NCBI RefSeq assembly: GCF_900106045.1
Contig: NZ_LT629802.1
Coordinates: forward strand, 2,170,001-2,234,000
Direction: 5' to 3'
Length of the DNA stretch: 64,000 nt
Source of the DNA: Pseudomonas mucidolens
Lineage (GTDB): Bacteria > Pseudomonadota > Gammaproteobacteria > Pseudomonadales > Pseudomonadaceae
A program made the position numbers and the translations under genes. This document shows, piece by piece, positions 8,485 through 20,300 of the stretch; the stretch's first letter is position 1, and each line of letters starts with the position of its first letter. Under the pieces are notes generated by a model. That model worked only from the letters and a program-made list of their open reading frames with translations. It did not search any database and was not told where the DNA came from.

Positions 8485-9420
8485 GTGACAAAGCATCGGA
8501 TGCTTTATACCCGGGTTTTCTGGGTAACACTGGGCGCGATTCTGGCAACAATACTGTGGGTACTCGCTACCGGCAGATCTGCGCCAACGGCTTCGCCTGA
8601 CGGGTACAGGCATACCTTTTCCAACGCCGAGCGTACATCCTCGATATCGGGTTGCGCCGACCTTGCACCCTCTTCTTCCTCCTCTGCGGCGATCCCGGCA
8701 CCCTGCCTGCCCGGGCCGATACTGCTGCCCGGCATGAACGTCAGCCGCCAGGTCGGTCCGGTGTTGTTCGTGCTGATCGTCGATAGCCGCGAGGCGCGGG
8801 TGAACGCAGAACTGTCCATGGGCAGCGCAGGCCTGACCGGGTTGAGCATGACGGCCGAAACACCCACTGCCACCTTTGACCTGGCCAGCGATGGCCAACG
8901 GGTACGGGGCAGCCTGGGGGCATTTTTCTGTGCCCCGCCGAACACATCGCACGTGCTCGCCGACTTCAATATCGAGGGCACACACGACGGCAGCAAGGAC
9001 AGCACGCAAGTCTACCGCGGCGACCTGATCCGCTGGCAAAGCCCGACCACCAGCGTGATCGCCCGCTACCACCAACCCTTGCTGCCGGACCTGCAAGTGA
9101 CCGTGGAACTGCTCGACCCCTACAAACCCGACAGCAGCAACGCGTTGACGGCCCAAGTGAGTTTCTACTACGCCACGAACCTGATCGACCGCTACACCGT
9201 CATGGCCACCGCCACCCCCGTGACCCTGCGCAAATCCAGCGTCGGGCCGGTGAGTATCCAGGGCGGGGCCTTGTCGTTTCGTCCCGCCACCCAGGAACAG
9301 CGAGGGCAGCTCAGCCTCGATGGCACTTTCCAGTCCGGCCATAACCCGCCCAACCACTATGCCGGCAGCATCGCCGACTGGTCGTGGATTCGTGGCCGTG
9401 CCGATAATTGCAGGGGATAG
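8485..9420 (+). CDS. Membrane-anchored hypothetical protein
   Basis: A 311-residue protein with one N-terminal hydrophobic helix (VFWVTLGAILATILWVLATG, about residues 11-30) and then a Ser/Pro-rich linker and a mainly beta-stranded, probably periplasmic domain. The start may be GTG 8485 or ATG 8500; neither has a strong ribosome site. No family is recognised. It ends three bases before the next gene, which makes co-transcription likely. It may be a surface or envelope anchor for the large beta-rich proteins encoded downstream (inference). Confidence 0.65.
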   Translation: MTKHRMLYTRVFWVTLGAILATILWVLATGRSAPTASPDGYRHTFSNAERTSSISGCADLAPSSSSSAAIPAPCLPGPILLPGMNVSRQVGPVLFVLIVDSREARVNAELSMGSAGLTGLSMTAETPTATFDLASDGQRVRGSLGAFFCAPPNTSHVLADFNIEGTHDGSKDSTQVYRGDLIRWQSPTTSVIARYHQPLLPDLQVTVELLDPYKPDSSNALTAQVSFYYATNLIDRYTVMATATPVTLRKSSVGPVSIQGGALSFRPATQEQRGQLSLDGTFQSGHNPPNHYAGSIADWSWIRGRADNCRG

Positions 9421-9422
9421 AC

Positions 9423-12400
9423 ATGACCAGCCGCGCCGCCCCATCCGACTATCAACAAATCGCCAACAGCGCGGCCTATGCCCTGCCCGATGACAGTGGC
9501 TATGGCTGGCGTGGCTACGTCATGCCCCAAGGCACCCCGCCTGCCAGCTTGCCGGCCAGCCTGAGCCCTGCCGATGCGTTCGACAAAAATGCCGGCCATT
9601 ACCTGTTCGCCCCCAGCGAGCCGGTGAGCCTGCGCAGCGATCCTTCGGGGTTCGTCGCCGCGCTGTACGACTTCCTGTTTGCCGTCGAACAGCGAAACTT
9701 CGTCGGTCGGGCGCTGCTCTGGTTGCCTGGAAGCAGGCTGCCAGCGCCCAAGCGCTTCGACGACTATGGGTTGCGCATCAGCCTGCAGACACCTTGCCAG
9801 GTGCAGAACAACCTCAACGTGCAACTCGGCGATCGCCTGACTTTCTTCCTCAACTTCGGCACCTTCGTCAAATACGACGCAGACTTCAATGCGTTGCGCC
9901 TGAAGTCTGGCAACATCGGTATCAGCATGGGCTTCAACGACAAACTGCAGGCCGACAGCGGTCTGCAACTGACGCCTGCGCAGCAGCCGTTGGCCTATGT
10001 ACCGCTGGACGGTAGCCAGGCCGGAAGCCTGGCCTATGCCTTGACCTACAGTTCGGCGCCTGCGCTGCGGTATTTCCAGACCGGCTTCGCCTATGTGGTC
10101 AATACCGGGAACGGTAACAACGTGCTCAATTACCCGGTATTCAACCCGGTCGGCATGCCGGCCAAGTTGAACATGGGCGGTGTCCTCGACCCGCTGGACC
10201 CGCTGAACCAAAACATCAGTGCGCCACAACTGGCCGCCGGGCTGATCCGCACCGGCCTGACCTTCGCCGCTTCCGGCAGCACCTTGCTGCCCAGTCAATG
10301 GCGCAGCACCGCCGGCAACCCTATCAGTCTGGTCCCGCTCAATGGCCTCGACGCCAACGGTTGGCCCCTGCCTCACGCGGCCAGCCTGGTGTTCTGCGAC
10401 GACGGTGCTAGCTACAGCCTGACCCTGAGCGGCGACTATGGCTTGAGTCTGCCGACCGTGCCCGCAGCCACCGCCGGGCAAAATCTGTTGTGTGGCATCT
10501 TCGGTACCGAGTGGCTGAGCTTCACCAACTACAATCCCGCGGTCAGCCCCACCGACAATGACCGCATGCGCCTGTTCGCCGCGCAATCGGCGTATGCATC
10601 GGTCTTTCCGTTCCAGACCAGCAGCCTGGTCTCGCCCACCAGTGGCGCGGTCACGGCCCTGCTGACCGACCACTACCGGACCTCCTGGAGCAACCTGATT
10701 GCCGGTGCCTCTACCCCGGCCTACAGCGCTCAGCCCGACGGTAGCCCGCTTTATGGCCAGGCCGCGACCGATGGCGACACTGTGCTGCTGACGCCGACCG
10801 CTCCCCGTACACCGCTCCCACAGGACCCCGGCTTCGCCTTCCCCCTGGTGCCTTATGCCGGCATGACCAGTACCACGAGCGTCAACCTGACCCAATTCGA
10901 AAGCGAAATTCTCGCCGCCTCGCGCAAGAGCCTGATCAGCGCCGCCACCCTGCCGGGCAAACAGGCCGTACGGCTCAAACGCCTGCAACGGGCCCTGACT
11001 GCCACGACGGAAAAACCTGATCGGGCGACGACACCGCAAGGCTTACTGGTGGACCTCGATCCGGACGGTGTCGGCTACCGAAAAGTACTCTTGGCACGCT
11101 CTAAATCTGCCGAGAGTTTGCTGGATTTTGCCTTCGAGCAGCCCACCAACGAGTTACACGAGGCCCTGCAAACCAATCAACTGTTCCTCGTCGGCGTTAA
11201 CCGGCAACCGTTTTTCACCCAGAGCGCGACGTTCAGCAACCAGATGGAGATCGCCGATTGGCGCTTCATCGCCAATATCGGTGTCGGTGTGCAAACCACC
11301 AGCTATCGCAACGTACTGATCATGAAGTATTGCAGCGGCAGCCTGAAGGACCGCATCGACAACCCCAACCGCTGGACCATGCCCGAGACATTTTCGAAAA
11401 CCGCAGACTTGGTGCCGAGCCTGGAAACCCTGGCCTACACCGGCCTGTCCCAATGGCTGCAAGACTTCATCGGCGCCGCCGAGCTCAAGGCCGCCGCCAC
11501 ACCCGACAGCCTCTATGCGGACTTCGTCGCCCAGGTCAACGATCCCGACTGGAATGGCTTCATGGTGCTCAACGCCGACCTGCCCTTGGACAGTCTCCCC
11601 GAGCAACTGGCCGGGATCGCCGCCGGCATCGATTACAGTCGCTTTCTCGCCCACCACTTCGGTGCCAGCGTCAGTCGCATCAGTCATCAGGACGACACCC
11701 TGGATATCCAGGGCATTTCCAACCTGTTCGGACTGATCGACTACCAGAACCCGGCTTATGAACAGGCCCAGACCAACGGCGCAGATGCCGACATGCCGAT
11801 CGCCCTGCCCACGGCCGAAGGTTATGCCTTCAGCGTTCTCCAGCTCCAGGCATTGTTTCGCCAGTCCAGGCTGGTGACCTTCAACAGTCGTATCCAGTTG
11901 AGCCTGGACCGCCTGTTCGGTTCACCGATCCAGGCCACGTTGCGCGCCGACCAACCCAGCGCCGTGAATGCCATGGTGCTCGACGGCAGTGCCCTGCAAC
12001 AAAACGACACCACCACCTATGTGTTCGAGCAAAGCCAGAGCTACCTGTTCAACCTGGACAGCAACGTGCTACCCGCCGCATCGGTCAATCGCATCCAGTT
12101 CAACACCCTGGGCAGCCCGGATGGCGGCGTTACCACCGCCAGTCGTTTTCTGCTGTGGGGCAAGCTGGATTTCGCCCTGCTCAAGACCTCCGCCGGGTCA
12201 TTCGACCTGTTGTCGTTTGGTAGCGACGACGGCAGCCCGAGCAACCAGGGCCTGGCTTATACCAACCTACAAATCGGCATGAGCTTTCCCAGCGCCACGC
12301 CGAATGCGGTGGGCTTCAACTTCAACCCCGACAACCTGGGATTCGATCCGGTCACCAGCCAGGTTCGCGGAAAAAGCCTGTACAAGGGTTTTACCCTGCA

Positions 12401-13001
12401 GCTCAAGCAGTTCATCCAGGCGCCAGAACAGAAAAAACCCGCGGACTATGGTTTTCTTCCGGTCCTGCCGCAGAACCTGGCGCTCAAAGCCATGTCCGGA
12501 GCCTGGTCGGGCATTGTCTACAAGGTCACCATGGGATCGCCCGGCGCCCTGGTCTCGGGCACCGGTTTCGAGTCCGACCTGCTGGTCGCCTGGTCGCCCG
12601 GCAGCAAAAGCACCGATGCCAACCCAATGCTCTTCGTTGGCTTGAGCCTGCCCGGCGCGGCGCCATCCGCCAGCGTGTTCTCCCTGCAGGGGATCATCAA
12701 GGTCTCCACCGGACCGATCAAACTGCTCTACCAGACCATCCCCGGGCAGCCCGATCCCGAAGCGAAATTCTTCAACCTGCAACTGACCGATATAGGTATC
12801 AAGATTCTCGGCATCGCCAAGTTGCCACCGGGTGCGACCCTGCAGTTTTTCCTGTTTGGCGACCCTCAGTCCTCCGGCAGCCTGGGCTGGTATGCCGCCT
12901 ACGTCAAAGATCCGGACAGCGAAACCGAGCGCCTGCTGGCCCTGGCGTCGGACACGTCCACGCATCCGGCACTGACCGGGCCATCGGAGATCGCCTCATG
13001 A
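9423..13001 (+). CDS. Large beta-rich protein of the DUF6603-associated cluster
   Basis: A 1192-residue protein starting MTSRAAPSDYQQIANSAAYA, with an AGGGGA ribosome site just before ATG 9423. There is no signal peptide. The N-terminal two thirds are a long series of beta-strand-like segments with Asn/Ser/Gly turns. The C-terminal part (LQLTDIGIKILGIAKLPPGA, then FFLFGDPQSSGSLGWYAAYV) resembles segments I associate with DUF6603-type proteins, the same family as the giant downstream. No enzyme motif is visible. The stop overlaps the next start by four bases (ATGA), implying coupled translation with the nuclease-like gene. Function unknown. Confidence 0.7.
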   Translation: MTSRAAPSDYQQIANSAAYALPDDSGYGWRGYVMPQGTPPASLPASLSPADAFDKNAGHYLFAPSEPVSLRSDPSGFVAALYDFLFAVEQRNFVGRALLWLPGSRLPAPKRFDDYGLRISLQTPCQVQNNLNVQLGDRLTFFLNFGTFVKYDADFNALRLKSGNIGISMGFNDKLQADSGLQLTPAQQPLAYVPLDGSQAGSLAYALTYSSAPALRYFQTGFAYVVNTGNGNNVLNYPVFNPVGMPAKLNMGGVLDPLDPLNQNISAPQLAAGLIRTGLTFAASGSTLLPSQWRSTAGNPISLVPLNGLDANGWPLPHAASLVFCDDGASYSLTLSGDYGLSLPTVPAATAGQNLLCGIFGTEWLSFTNYNPAVSPTDNDRMRLFAAQSAYASVFPFQTSSLVSPTSGAVTALLTDHYRTSWSNLIAGASTPAYSAQPDGSPLYGQAATDGDTVLLTPTAPRTPLPQDPGFAFPLVPYAGMTSTTSVNLTQFESEILAASRKSLISAATLPGKQAVRLKRLQRALTATTEKPDRATTPQGLLVDLDPDGVGYRKVLLARSKSAESLLDFAFEQPTNELHEALQTNQLFLVGVNRQPFFTQSATFSNQMEIADWRFIANIGVGVQTTSYRNVLIMKYCSGSLKDRIDNPNRWTMPETFSKTADLVPSLETLAYTGLSQWLQDFIGAAELKAAATPDSLYADFVAQVNDPDWNGFMVLNADLPLDSLPEQLAGIAAGIDYSRFLAHHFGASVSRISHQDDTLDIQGISNLFGLIDYQNPAYEQAQTNGADADMPIALPTAEGYAFSVLQLQALFRQSRLVTFNSRIQLSLDRLFGSPIQATLRADQPSAVNAMVLDGSALQQNDTTTYVFEQSQSYLFNLDSNVLPAASVNRIQFNTLGSPDGGVTTASRFLLWGKLDFALLKTSAGSFDLLSFGSDDGSPSNQGLAYTNLQIGMSFPSATPNAVGFNFNPDNLGFDPVTSQVRGKSLYKGFTLQLKQFIQAPEQKKPADYGFLPVLPQNLALKAMSGAWSGIVYKVTMGSPGALVSGTGFESDLLVAWSPGSKSTDANPMLFVGLSLPGAAPSASVFSLQGIIKVSTGPIKLLYQTIPGQPDPEAKFFNLQLTDIGIKILGIAKLPPGATLQFFLFGDPQSSGSLGWYAAYVKDPDSETERLLALASDTSTHPALTGPSEIAS

Positions 13002-14356
13002 CTCGCGTCCTGTACTGGAACATCGAGAGCTTCGGCTATAACAAGATTCGTCCCCTGACCACCAAACGGAACCGCGCCGGAGCGCCCATTCCCGACCTGA
13101 GCGCGGCCGATCGACTGGCGCTGATCCTCGCCCACATCACCGCCTTCAACCCGGACATCTTCGTGGTGGTGGAGACCGCCAGCGGCCCGAGCAACGGTCC
13201 AGGCTCGCTGATTTCTCCCACCGGCGGCTGGCAAGGCTGTGTCGAACTGCTATTGCGCATTCGCAACCTGACCGGCCTTGCCTGGAACCTGGTACCGCCG
13301 TTGGTGGTTGGCCAGGCCGGGCGAGCCGAGGGCGTCGCGGTGTTCTACAAACCGGTGATCCCGGCGGGCGGTGGCGTGGCGGCCGGCAGACGCCTGTTCA
13401 CCGGTCCCAACGCCTGGTCACCGGCGGGCAATGGCATCAGTTTCAACCCGACCGTATTGCCCGCGCCCGCCGCCGGCAACTACCCGCTGCTGCAGACCAA
13501 TAGCTGTTTTACCGTCGCCGGTCGCGCTATTCCCCCTACCGCCCTGAACCCCGGCAACCCGATTGAGAGCCAGTGCGCGGCGCGAGTCGATTTCGTCGAC
13601 AACCTCGGTGCACCAATCAATTATGGCGGCCTGCGCCAGCCCTACATGGTGACGTTCTGTGAAACTGTCGACGGTCCGCCCGTGGTGGTGCAGCGTAACC
13701 TCACGCTGTTCGCCATCCATTCGCCGCCGCAGTATGTGGCGGCCAATGCCTACCTCAACGGCCTGGCTAACGTGCGCGACATCAGTGCCGCCCTGGGCGC
13801 GCTGGAAACCCGGGTCATCACCGGTGATTTCAATGTCAACCTGCTAAGCCAGAACGGCAATGATCCACTGCGCTACGCCCCGCTCACCGGCCTGGGCTAT
13901 GCCCTGCAACTGCAACCACCGGCCGCGGCCCCGCCTCCGGCCCTGGATGCCTACATGGGCTATTTCGCCACCCACCTGAAGAGCAAGAACTCGACGATCT
14001 TCTGGTCGACCAACGTGGGGGGCGTGCCTTATCCGGGCTACCGCTACATCGGCTCTTCAAACAGCAGCAACCTGTATTCGATCGACAACATCCTGGTGCG
14101 CGGCGGTGCTGCCGGGAACTTCACCATCGCCAACACCGTAGTCGGCATGCCATTGAATGTGGTCAACCCCACGCCTGGCGGGGCGCCCATGGGCGTGGTG
14201 GCGATCGCCAGCGATTTCCAGGCCCCACCGCTTGGCTGGCCGCCGTCACCGGCACAGGCATTTGTCGCGGGCGACCGACAACGTTTCCGTGGTTGGAGAA
14301 ACATGGGGCACATCCGCTCTACCAGCGATCACCTGGCTCTGTTCGTGACGGTCTGA
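12998..14356 (+). CDS. Endonuclease/exonuclease/phosphatase-fold protein
   Basis: A 452-residue protein carrying the ordered signature residues of the DNase I-like EEP superfamily: Asn8 in LYWNIES, Glu59 in VVVETAS, His241 in FAIHSPP, the GDFN motif at 276-279, Asp363 in SIDNILV and the C-terminal Ser-Asp-His at 443-445 (STSDHLALFV). All metal and phosphate-handling positions are therefore present, so a Mg-dependent phosphodiesterase or phosphatase activity is likely; the substrate could be DNA, RNA or a phosphorylated small molecule. It has no signal peptide. It sits between two giant beta-rich genes, overlapping the first by four bases and ending 16 bp before the second. Confidence 0.85.
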   Translation: MTRVLYWNIESFGYNKIRPLTTKRNRAGAPIPDLSAADRLALILAHITAFNPDIFVVVETASGPSNGPGSLISPTGGWQGCVELLLRIRNLTGLAWNLVPPLVVGQAGRAEGVAVFYKPVIPAGGGVAAGRRLFTGPNAWSPAGNGISFNPTVLPAPAAGNYPLLQTNSCFTVAGRAIPPTALNPGNPIESQCAARVDFVDNLGAPINYGGLRQPYMVTFCETVDGPPVVVQRNLTLFAIHSPPQYVAANAYLNGLANVRDISAALGALETRVITGDFNVNLLSQNGNDPLRYAPLTGLGYALQLQPPAAAPPPALDAYMGYFATHLKSKNSTIFWSTNVGGVPYPGYRYIGSSNSSNLYSIDNILVRGGAAGNFTIANTVVGMPLNVVNPTPGGAPMGVVAIASDFQAPPLGWPPSPAQAFVAGDRQRFRGWRNMGHIRSTSDHLALFVTV

Positions 14357-14372
14357 ATCAAGGAGAAGACAG

Positions 14373-17300
14373 ATGGCCAACAACCCACTGAGCAATCTCG
14401 CCGCGGCACTGACTCGCGATGCTGGCGCGCCGATTCTCCTCACCCGTGACTACCTGATCGCAGGCCTGGCGGACGCCAGCGTCAGCGTTTCCGCCCGCCT
14501 GGACAGCGACCTCAAGGCGGCCTTCCAGTCGACTGTCGCCGGGTTGTCGATAAGCCTGACAGCGCAAAGCGTGCAACCGCTGAACCCTGCCAGCCAAACG
14601 TTCAAGGTCACCGGAGTCAGTGCGCGTTTTCTGCAACAGGACGTCAAGCAGGGGCTGGTGCTGACCTTCGGCCTGCGGGGCAGCGTCGGCGCGCAGAGCC
14701 TGAGCCTGGAGATCGTCACCACGCCGGCCAGTTGGACCTGGTCCGATCTGTCGACTTTTGCTACCGGGATCCCCTTCAAGTGGGCCGGGATCAGCAACGC
14801 GGTGTTCACCTTCAATGACAGCCTGGGCGCCTGCCAGGGCTTTGCCGCCAACCTGACGCCACCCACCCAGCTCAGCAACGCCGTCGCGGTGGTGCAAAAC
14901 CTGGGGTTTCCGACCCTCGCCCTGCCCTTTACCGGCAGCATGGATTTCGCCAAGGTCGACGGGGTCGACATCTTCATGCCGACCACCACCCTGCGGGCGC
15001 CTTTCCTCGGCCCGGACAGCGCCTTGAAACTGTTGTACCTGAGTGTCGACGCGCCGGTTTTCGGGTTGATCATCGGCCCACCGGAGCTACAGGATGGCGA
15101 CGACCCGGCGGAGGCCTTCTACGATCAGCAAGTCAGCCTGTATTTTGGCCTGGACCTGAGCCTGACTGACCAACAAGGTCAATCCGTCGACTACCAGATG
15201 CGTGCCTTGGCCCAGATCAACAACGGCAGCGCTTTCAATTTCTACCTCGGTCACAGCGACGACGGCAGCGCCCTGCTGACGCCGGCCACGATCATCGGCC
15301 TGCTGGACAACAACGGCAGCTTTTTCACCGGAACGCCACCGGTACTGCAGCAGTTCCTGTCAGGGATCGGCCTGCGTAGCCTCAGCCTCAGCGGCGTCAC
15401 CAGCCCCAGCCTGGCCCTGAGCAGTGCCAGTGTGACCCTGGGCGCCGACCCGACGGTGATCAATGTCGAGCACCCTTGGGTTCCCTTGCAGGACCCGACC
15501 AACAAGCTGGTTTTCGGCATCACCGATTTCGAACTGGTGTGGGGCATCAACTTTCTGCCCAAGGGCAGTACCCAGAGCTTTTTGTTCCAGACTCAGTTCC
15601 TGTTGCTACCCGAGGTGTTCAAAGGCAAGACCGCCGCAGAAAATGGCCTGTTCTTCGTCCAGTTCAACTCCGACCTCCAGTTGCTCGCACGCTTCGACGG
15701 CACAGCCAATCTCAACGACATGATTGCCATGCTCACCCTGGACTTGATCCGCATTCCCAAGGGTTTTGTCGATGCCTCGCTGTCCGATGTCGGCCTGAGC
15801 CTTGACGTCGGCGCCAAGAGCTACGCCTTCAATGCCGGCTTCGAGCTGGACCTGAACCTATTCACGCTCGGCGGCCAACCCATACTCTCGGTCACCGACG
15901 GCCAGCTCTATATCAAGGCCACCACCCCCACCAGCGCCAGCGGTGTCGCCAATACCCCTCCGGTCACCACTTACCAGGCGGGCATCGGCGGACTGGTTGG
16001 CATCGGGCCGTACTTCGCCAACGCCAACGTCGACTATGACGGCACCCAGACTCCAGCCACCTGGAAAGTGGCCGCACGACTGGCGCAACCGGTGGATGTG
16101 CAGCAACTGGTCAGCCAATTCCTCAGCTTCGGTGGCGCCTTCACATTCCCGGATTTCCTGCCCGGCACCCTGCTGGTCAACACCCTTGAGGTCGACGCCA
16201 GTCTCGCCACCGGCGCCACCCCGATCGACCGCTACACCGTCGCCGGTAGCCTGCGCTGGACCTTCAACCTGGGCCAGGCCTTCAGCGTCGACACCCTGGC
16301 CACCCTGAGTCTGAGCTATGACGCCAGCAAACCCGCCCAACAGCAATACAGTGGCAGCGCCACCACGCTATGGGATTTCAGTTTCCTCAACGACAGCGTG
16401 CTGCTGGGCTACAGCTTCGCCCCCGACAATCAGGGCAGCAACGCCCAGTTGAGCCTGTCCTGGGAAGGCCTGACGGCGATTTACCAGGTCGACAAGAAGA
16501 CCCTGACCTTCACGTTGAAAAACTGGAGCCTGGGGCGTCTGATCCAGAAGCTCATGCAGTCCCTGGGCGACCCCTACTTCACTCTCGACTCACCCTGGGA
16601 CGCGCTCAACCAGATTTCCCTCGACGGCCTGTCGCTGATCATCAGCCTGGAAACCAGCAACGGCAGCACGCCGACCATCGCCGCCAAATACACCCTGGCG
16701 AGCAAGATCGACCTGGGTTTCATGAGCATCGACGGCCTGGTGTTCGAACGCAAGAAGGTCGATGGCGTCGACAAAATCACCCTGGGCATCGACGGTTCCT
16801 CAGTGTTCAAAGGCAACAATCCCCAGGAACAACAGGACTGGAGCAACCTGCTGGATCCGCAGAAGGGCCACCCCGTGGACAAGCTGCCTTCGGTTCCGGG
16901 TCAGGGCACGGACTACTTCAGCCTGCCGTTGCTGGTGCTCGGCCAACGTGTGGCCATCAGTGGCTACGACAGCTTCGCCAACACCAAAGCGGTGATCGAC
17001 GCCTTGAAGAAGGTGCCTTCGACAACCGGTTCCAGCAACCCGCTGAACCCTGGCGACAGCGGTACCAAGGGCACGCCGTACTACAACCGCAACAGCGACT
17101 GGCTGATCGCCGGACAACTGTTGCTGCTCAAGACCGGCAAGGACTGGACCGTCGATCTGATGCTGGTGTTCAACGACCCCAACCTCTACGGCCTGCGTCT
17201 TGCCCTGGCCGGGGAGAAAGCCAAGGCGCTGGGCAATTTGGTACTCGACATCCTCTACAAGAAAATCACCGATGATGTGGGCGTGTACCAGATCGAATGG

Positions 17301-20300
17301 ACCTTTCCCGACAGCATCCGCAACCTGAATTTCGGCGCGGTGTCGATCGTGCTGCCGGAGATCGGCGTCAAGATCTACACCAACGGCGACTTCTTCATCG
17401 ACATCGGCTTCCCCTACAACCTCGACTTCACTCGCTCGTTCTCGATTTCCGCGATCGTCTACGGAGTACCCGTGCTGGGCGCCGGTGGTTTCTATCTGGG
17501 CAAGCTGTCGTCGGTCACCGCGACCCAGGTACCGAAGACCACTCAGGGCACCTTCGACCCGGTAATCGTCTTCGGCCTGGGCCTGCAACTCGGGCTGGGC
17601 TACAACTTCGTCAAGGGGCCGCTCAAGGCCGGCTTCGCCCTGACGGTGTTCGGCATCCTGGAAGGCACCATCGCCGCCTTCCACGCCTATCGCCCGGCCA
17701 CCGCGCTGGTCACGGCCAACAGCAGCGTCCAGGACGACTACTACTTCAAGATCCAGGGCACGGTCGGGGTCATCGGCCTGCTCTACGGCAGCATCGATTT
17801 CGCCATTATCTCGGCGGCGGTCAATGTGCGCATCACCTTGTCGCTCTCCCTGACCTACGAAAGCTACAAGCCCATTCCCATTGCCGCCCGAGCCACAGTG
17901 GAAGTCAGCGTCAAGGTCAAGATCGACCTGGGGCTGTTCAGTTTCAGCATCAGTTTTTCATTCCATGCCGACGTCTCGGCACGCTTCGAGATCAATGCCC
18001 TCAACAGCGGCCCGGCACCCTGGGCCGAGCCAACCCAGTTGCTGGCTCGCCAGGCCCGGCACCTGCAACTCGCCAGCCAACGCCGGGCCGCCGTGCCCAA
18101 GGCAATGTCGGTGCCGCGCAGTGCAACCAAGCCGGTATTGAACCTGTACGCAACACCGCAATTCACCGTGATGTGCAACGAGGGCGTGACCAGCTACAGC
18201 GGCCAGCAAGGTGCTTTCGTGTTCCTGTTGACCATGGACGCACCGTCCCCGACTCAACAGACACGGCAGGCGGATAACACCAGCAGTTTCGAGCGCCTGT
18301 GCGCCGATTACCTGCCGTGGCTGATCGGCACCCTGGGTTCAGCCAGCAGCGACCAGGACTCCCTGGCCGACATCCTCGGCACCTTGGTGGACAAGGCGCT
18401 GCTGGAAGTGGATATCGAACGCCTCGCCGACTTGGCCAACCCGCCGTTCGGCATCAGCGAGTTGTTGACGTTCCTGTCGTCCTTCGACGTCAGCATCACG
18501 TTGCCCGACGCCACCAACCAGGCACAGATCAAGCAAGTGCTGGAAGCCGGCTCGGTGCTGTTCCCGGTCTTCGACGGCCTGTCCCTGGATGTTCCCCTGG
18601 CGAACGCCGGCAGTGCAACCCTGGATTTTCTCCAGTACGTGGGCACCAACAGCACCTACCGCAGCAACGTCGCGCAGTTGTTCAAGGAACTGGCGGCCGT
18701 AGTCACGGCCAAGGACGACAATCGCGCGCCGCCACTGCGGGCCGCAGGCGATGACAACGAATCCATGGCCGCCGTGATTTTTACCGATGCCTTCATGGTC
18801 ATCGGCCGACAGCTGTTGCAGGTCGCCCTCAATGCCTTTGACGACTATGCCTATGCCACCGCCCACGGCAACTCCATCGAGCAGATCCTGCAATGGACCA
18901 ATGACGCTCGTGGCAACAGCCTGACCCTGGACGATATTGTCCGGCCCAACGCCGAGGTCGCCTTGACCGTTGGGTTGACCCTGGACATCCCGCTGCCCGC
19001 CTATACCCTGCAAAGCAGCGACACCCTGGTCACCGTCGCACGGGCGTGGTCCGACAGCGCCGTACCGGCACGTTGGACGACCACCGCGCCGGGATTGATC
19101 CTGGCCAATGGCAACTCGACGGTGATCGCTGCCAATCAACTCATCAGCCTGTTGGTGGGCAACGACATTCACCAATACACCACAGGCCCAGGGGAAACCT
19201 TCAACAGCCTGGCCAGGGCCTTGGGTGTCGACCTGCCAGTACTGGCCCAGGACAGCGCGCTCTACGACATGGCCGGCCTGCTGTTGCCCGGCCAACCGTT
19301 GCTGCTGCCGCCCCTGGCGTACCAGACCGCCGCCGGCGACAGCCTGAACAGCAGCGGTGTGCGCTTTGGCGTGAGTGCCATGGCGCTGTTCAGCGACCCG
19401 CTGTCCGGCAACTTCAGTGTCGAGCCGTTATTCGCCACGCCGCAGATCACCCTGACAGCCCTCAATAGCCTCTTTACCGAGGACCTATGGAGCGTGGTCG
19501 TGGGCACCGATCAACTGGCCCAATTGGCAGGTATGCTTTCGCGCTTCCTGGCCTATGGCCTGCGCCTGCCGTCGAACCCGGCGGGCATGGACGGCCTGAG
19601 CCTGAGTGCGCAATTCCTCTACCCAAACAACCAGAGCGCCTATGGCCTCTATCAACTGACCGGCCAGCAGTTCCCCACGCCAACCGACCAGGCGCCCGGC
19701 ACCGACTTCCCCATCAGCTTGAGCCGGGCGGCCACCAGTCATGGCGTCGACTTGTCCTTCGTGCAGATCGCCGGCGGCAGCAGCGGTTCGATGAACCTGA
19801 ACCAGGCCTACAGCAACCTGTCCGTGGTGCTGGCCTACGCACAACAAGGCAAGTTCCAGCCGGCACCGAGCATCAGCCTGCTGCCGACGGTGGCCCGCAA
19901 CCCGAAAGACTATGCGGTGAAAAGCGTTTCGCTGTGGTCGACCGCCGACCTCCAGCAGTTGCGTGACCTTTGCCAGCCGGGGCTGCGTGCCTCGACTGAA
20001 GAAGCCCCCAGCGTACAACCCATGCTCTGGTCCCTGCCGGATGGCCTGGTCCGCCTGATCAATCAGCGGGTGGGCAGTCTCGCCCCGCAACTGCCCGATC
20101 TCTCGCAGCAACTGCCCTACCTGCCGGCCTTCACCCCTTGCGAAGTTTCAACCGACCCCGCGACCCTGGAAACCACCCACCGCGAAATAGCCTCCTACAG
20201 CTACGCGACCCGGGTCGACTTCACCATCAAGCGGCTGCCCCAGGCCGAGCCCGGCGTCATCGCCAGCAGTGGTAGCAGCTTGTCCTATACCTACCAACTA

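Noticed and set aside
9357..11039. 560-codon minus-strand frame opposite the 1192-residue gene
   Set aside because: Composition is Arg/Gln/Gly-rich nonsense typical of antisense frames in GC-rich genes.
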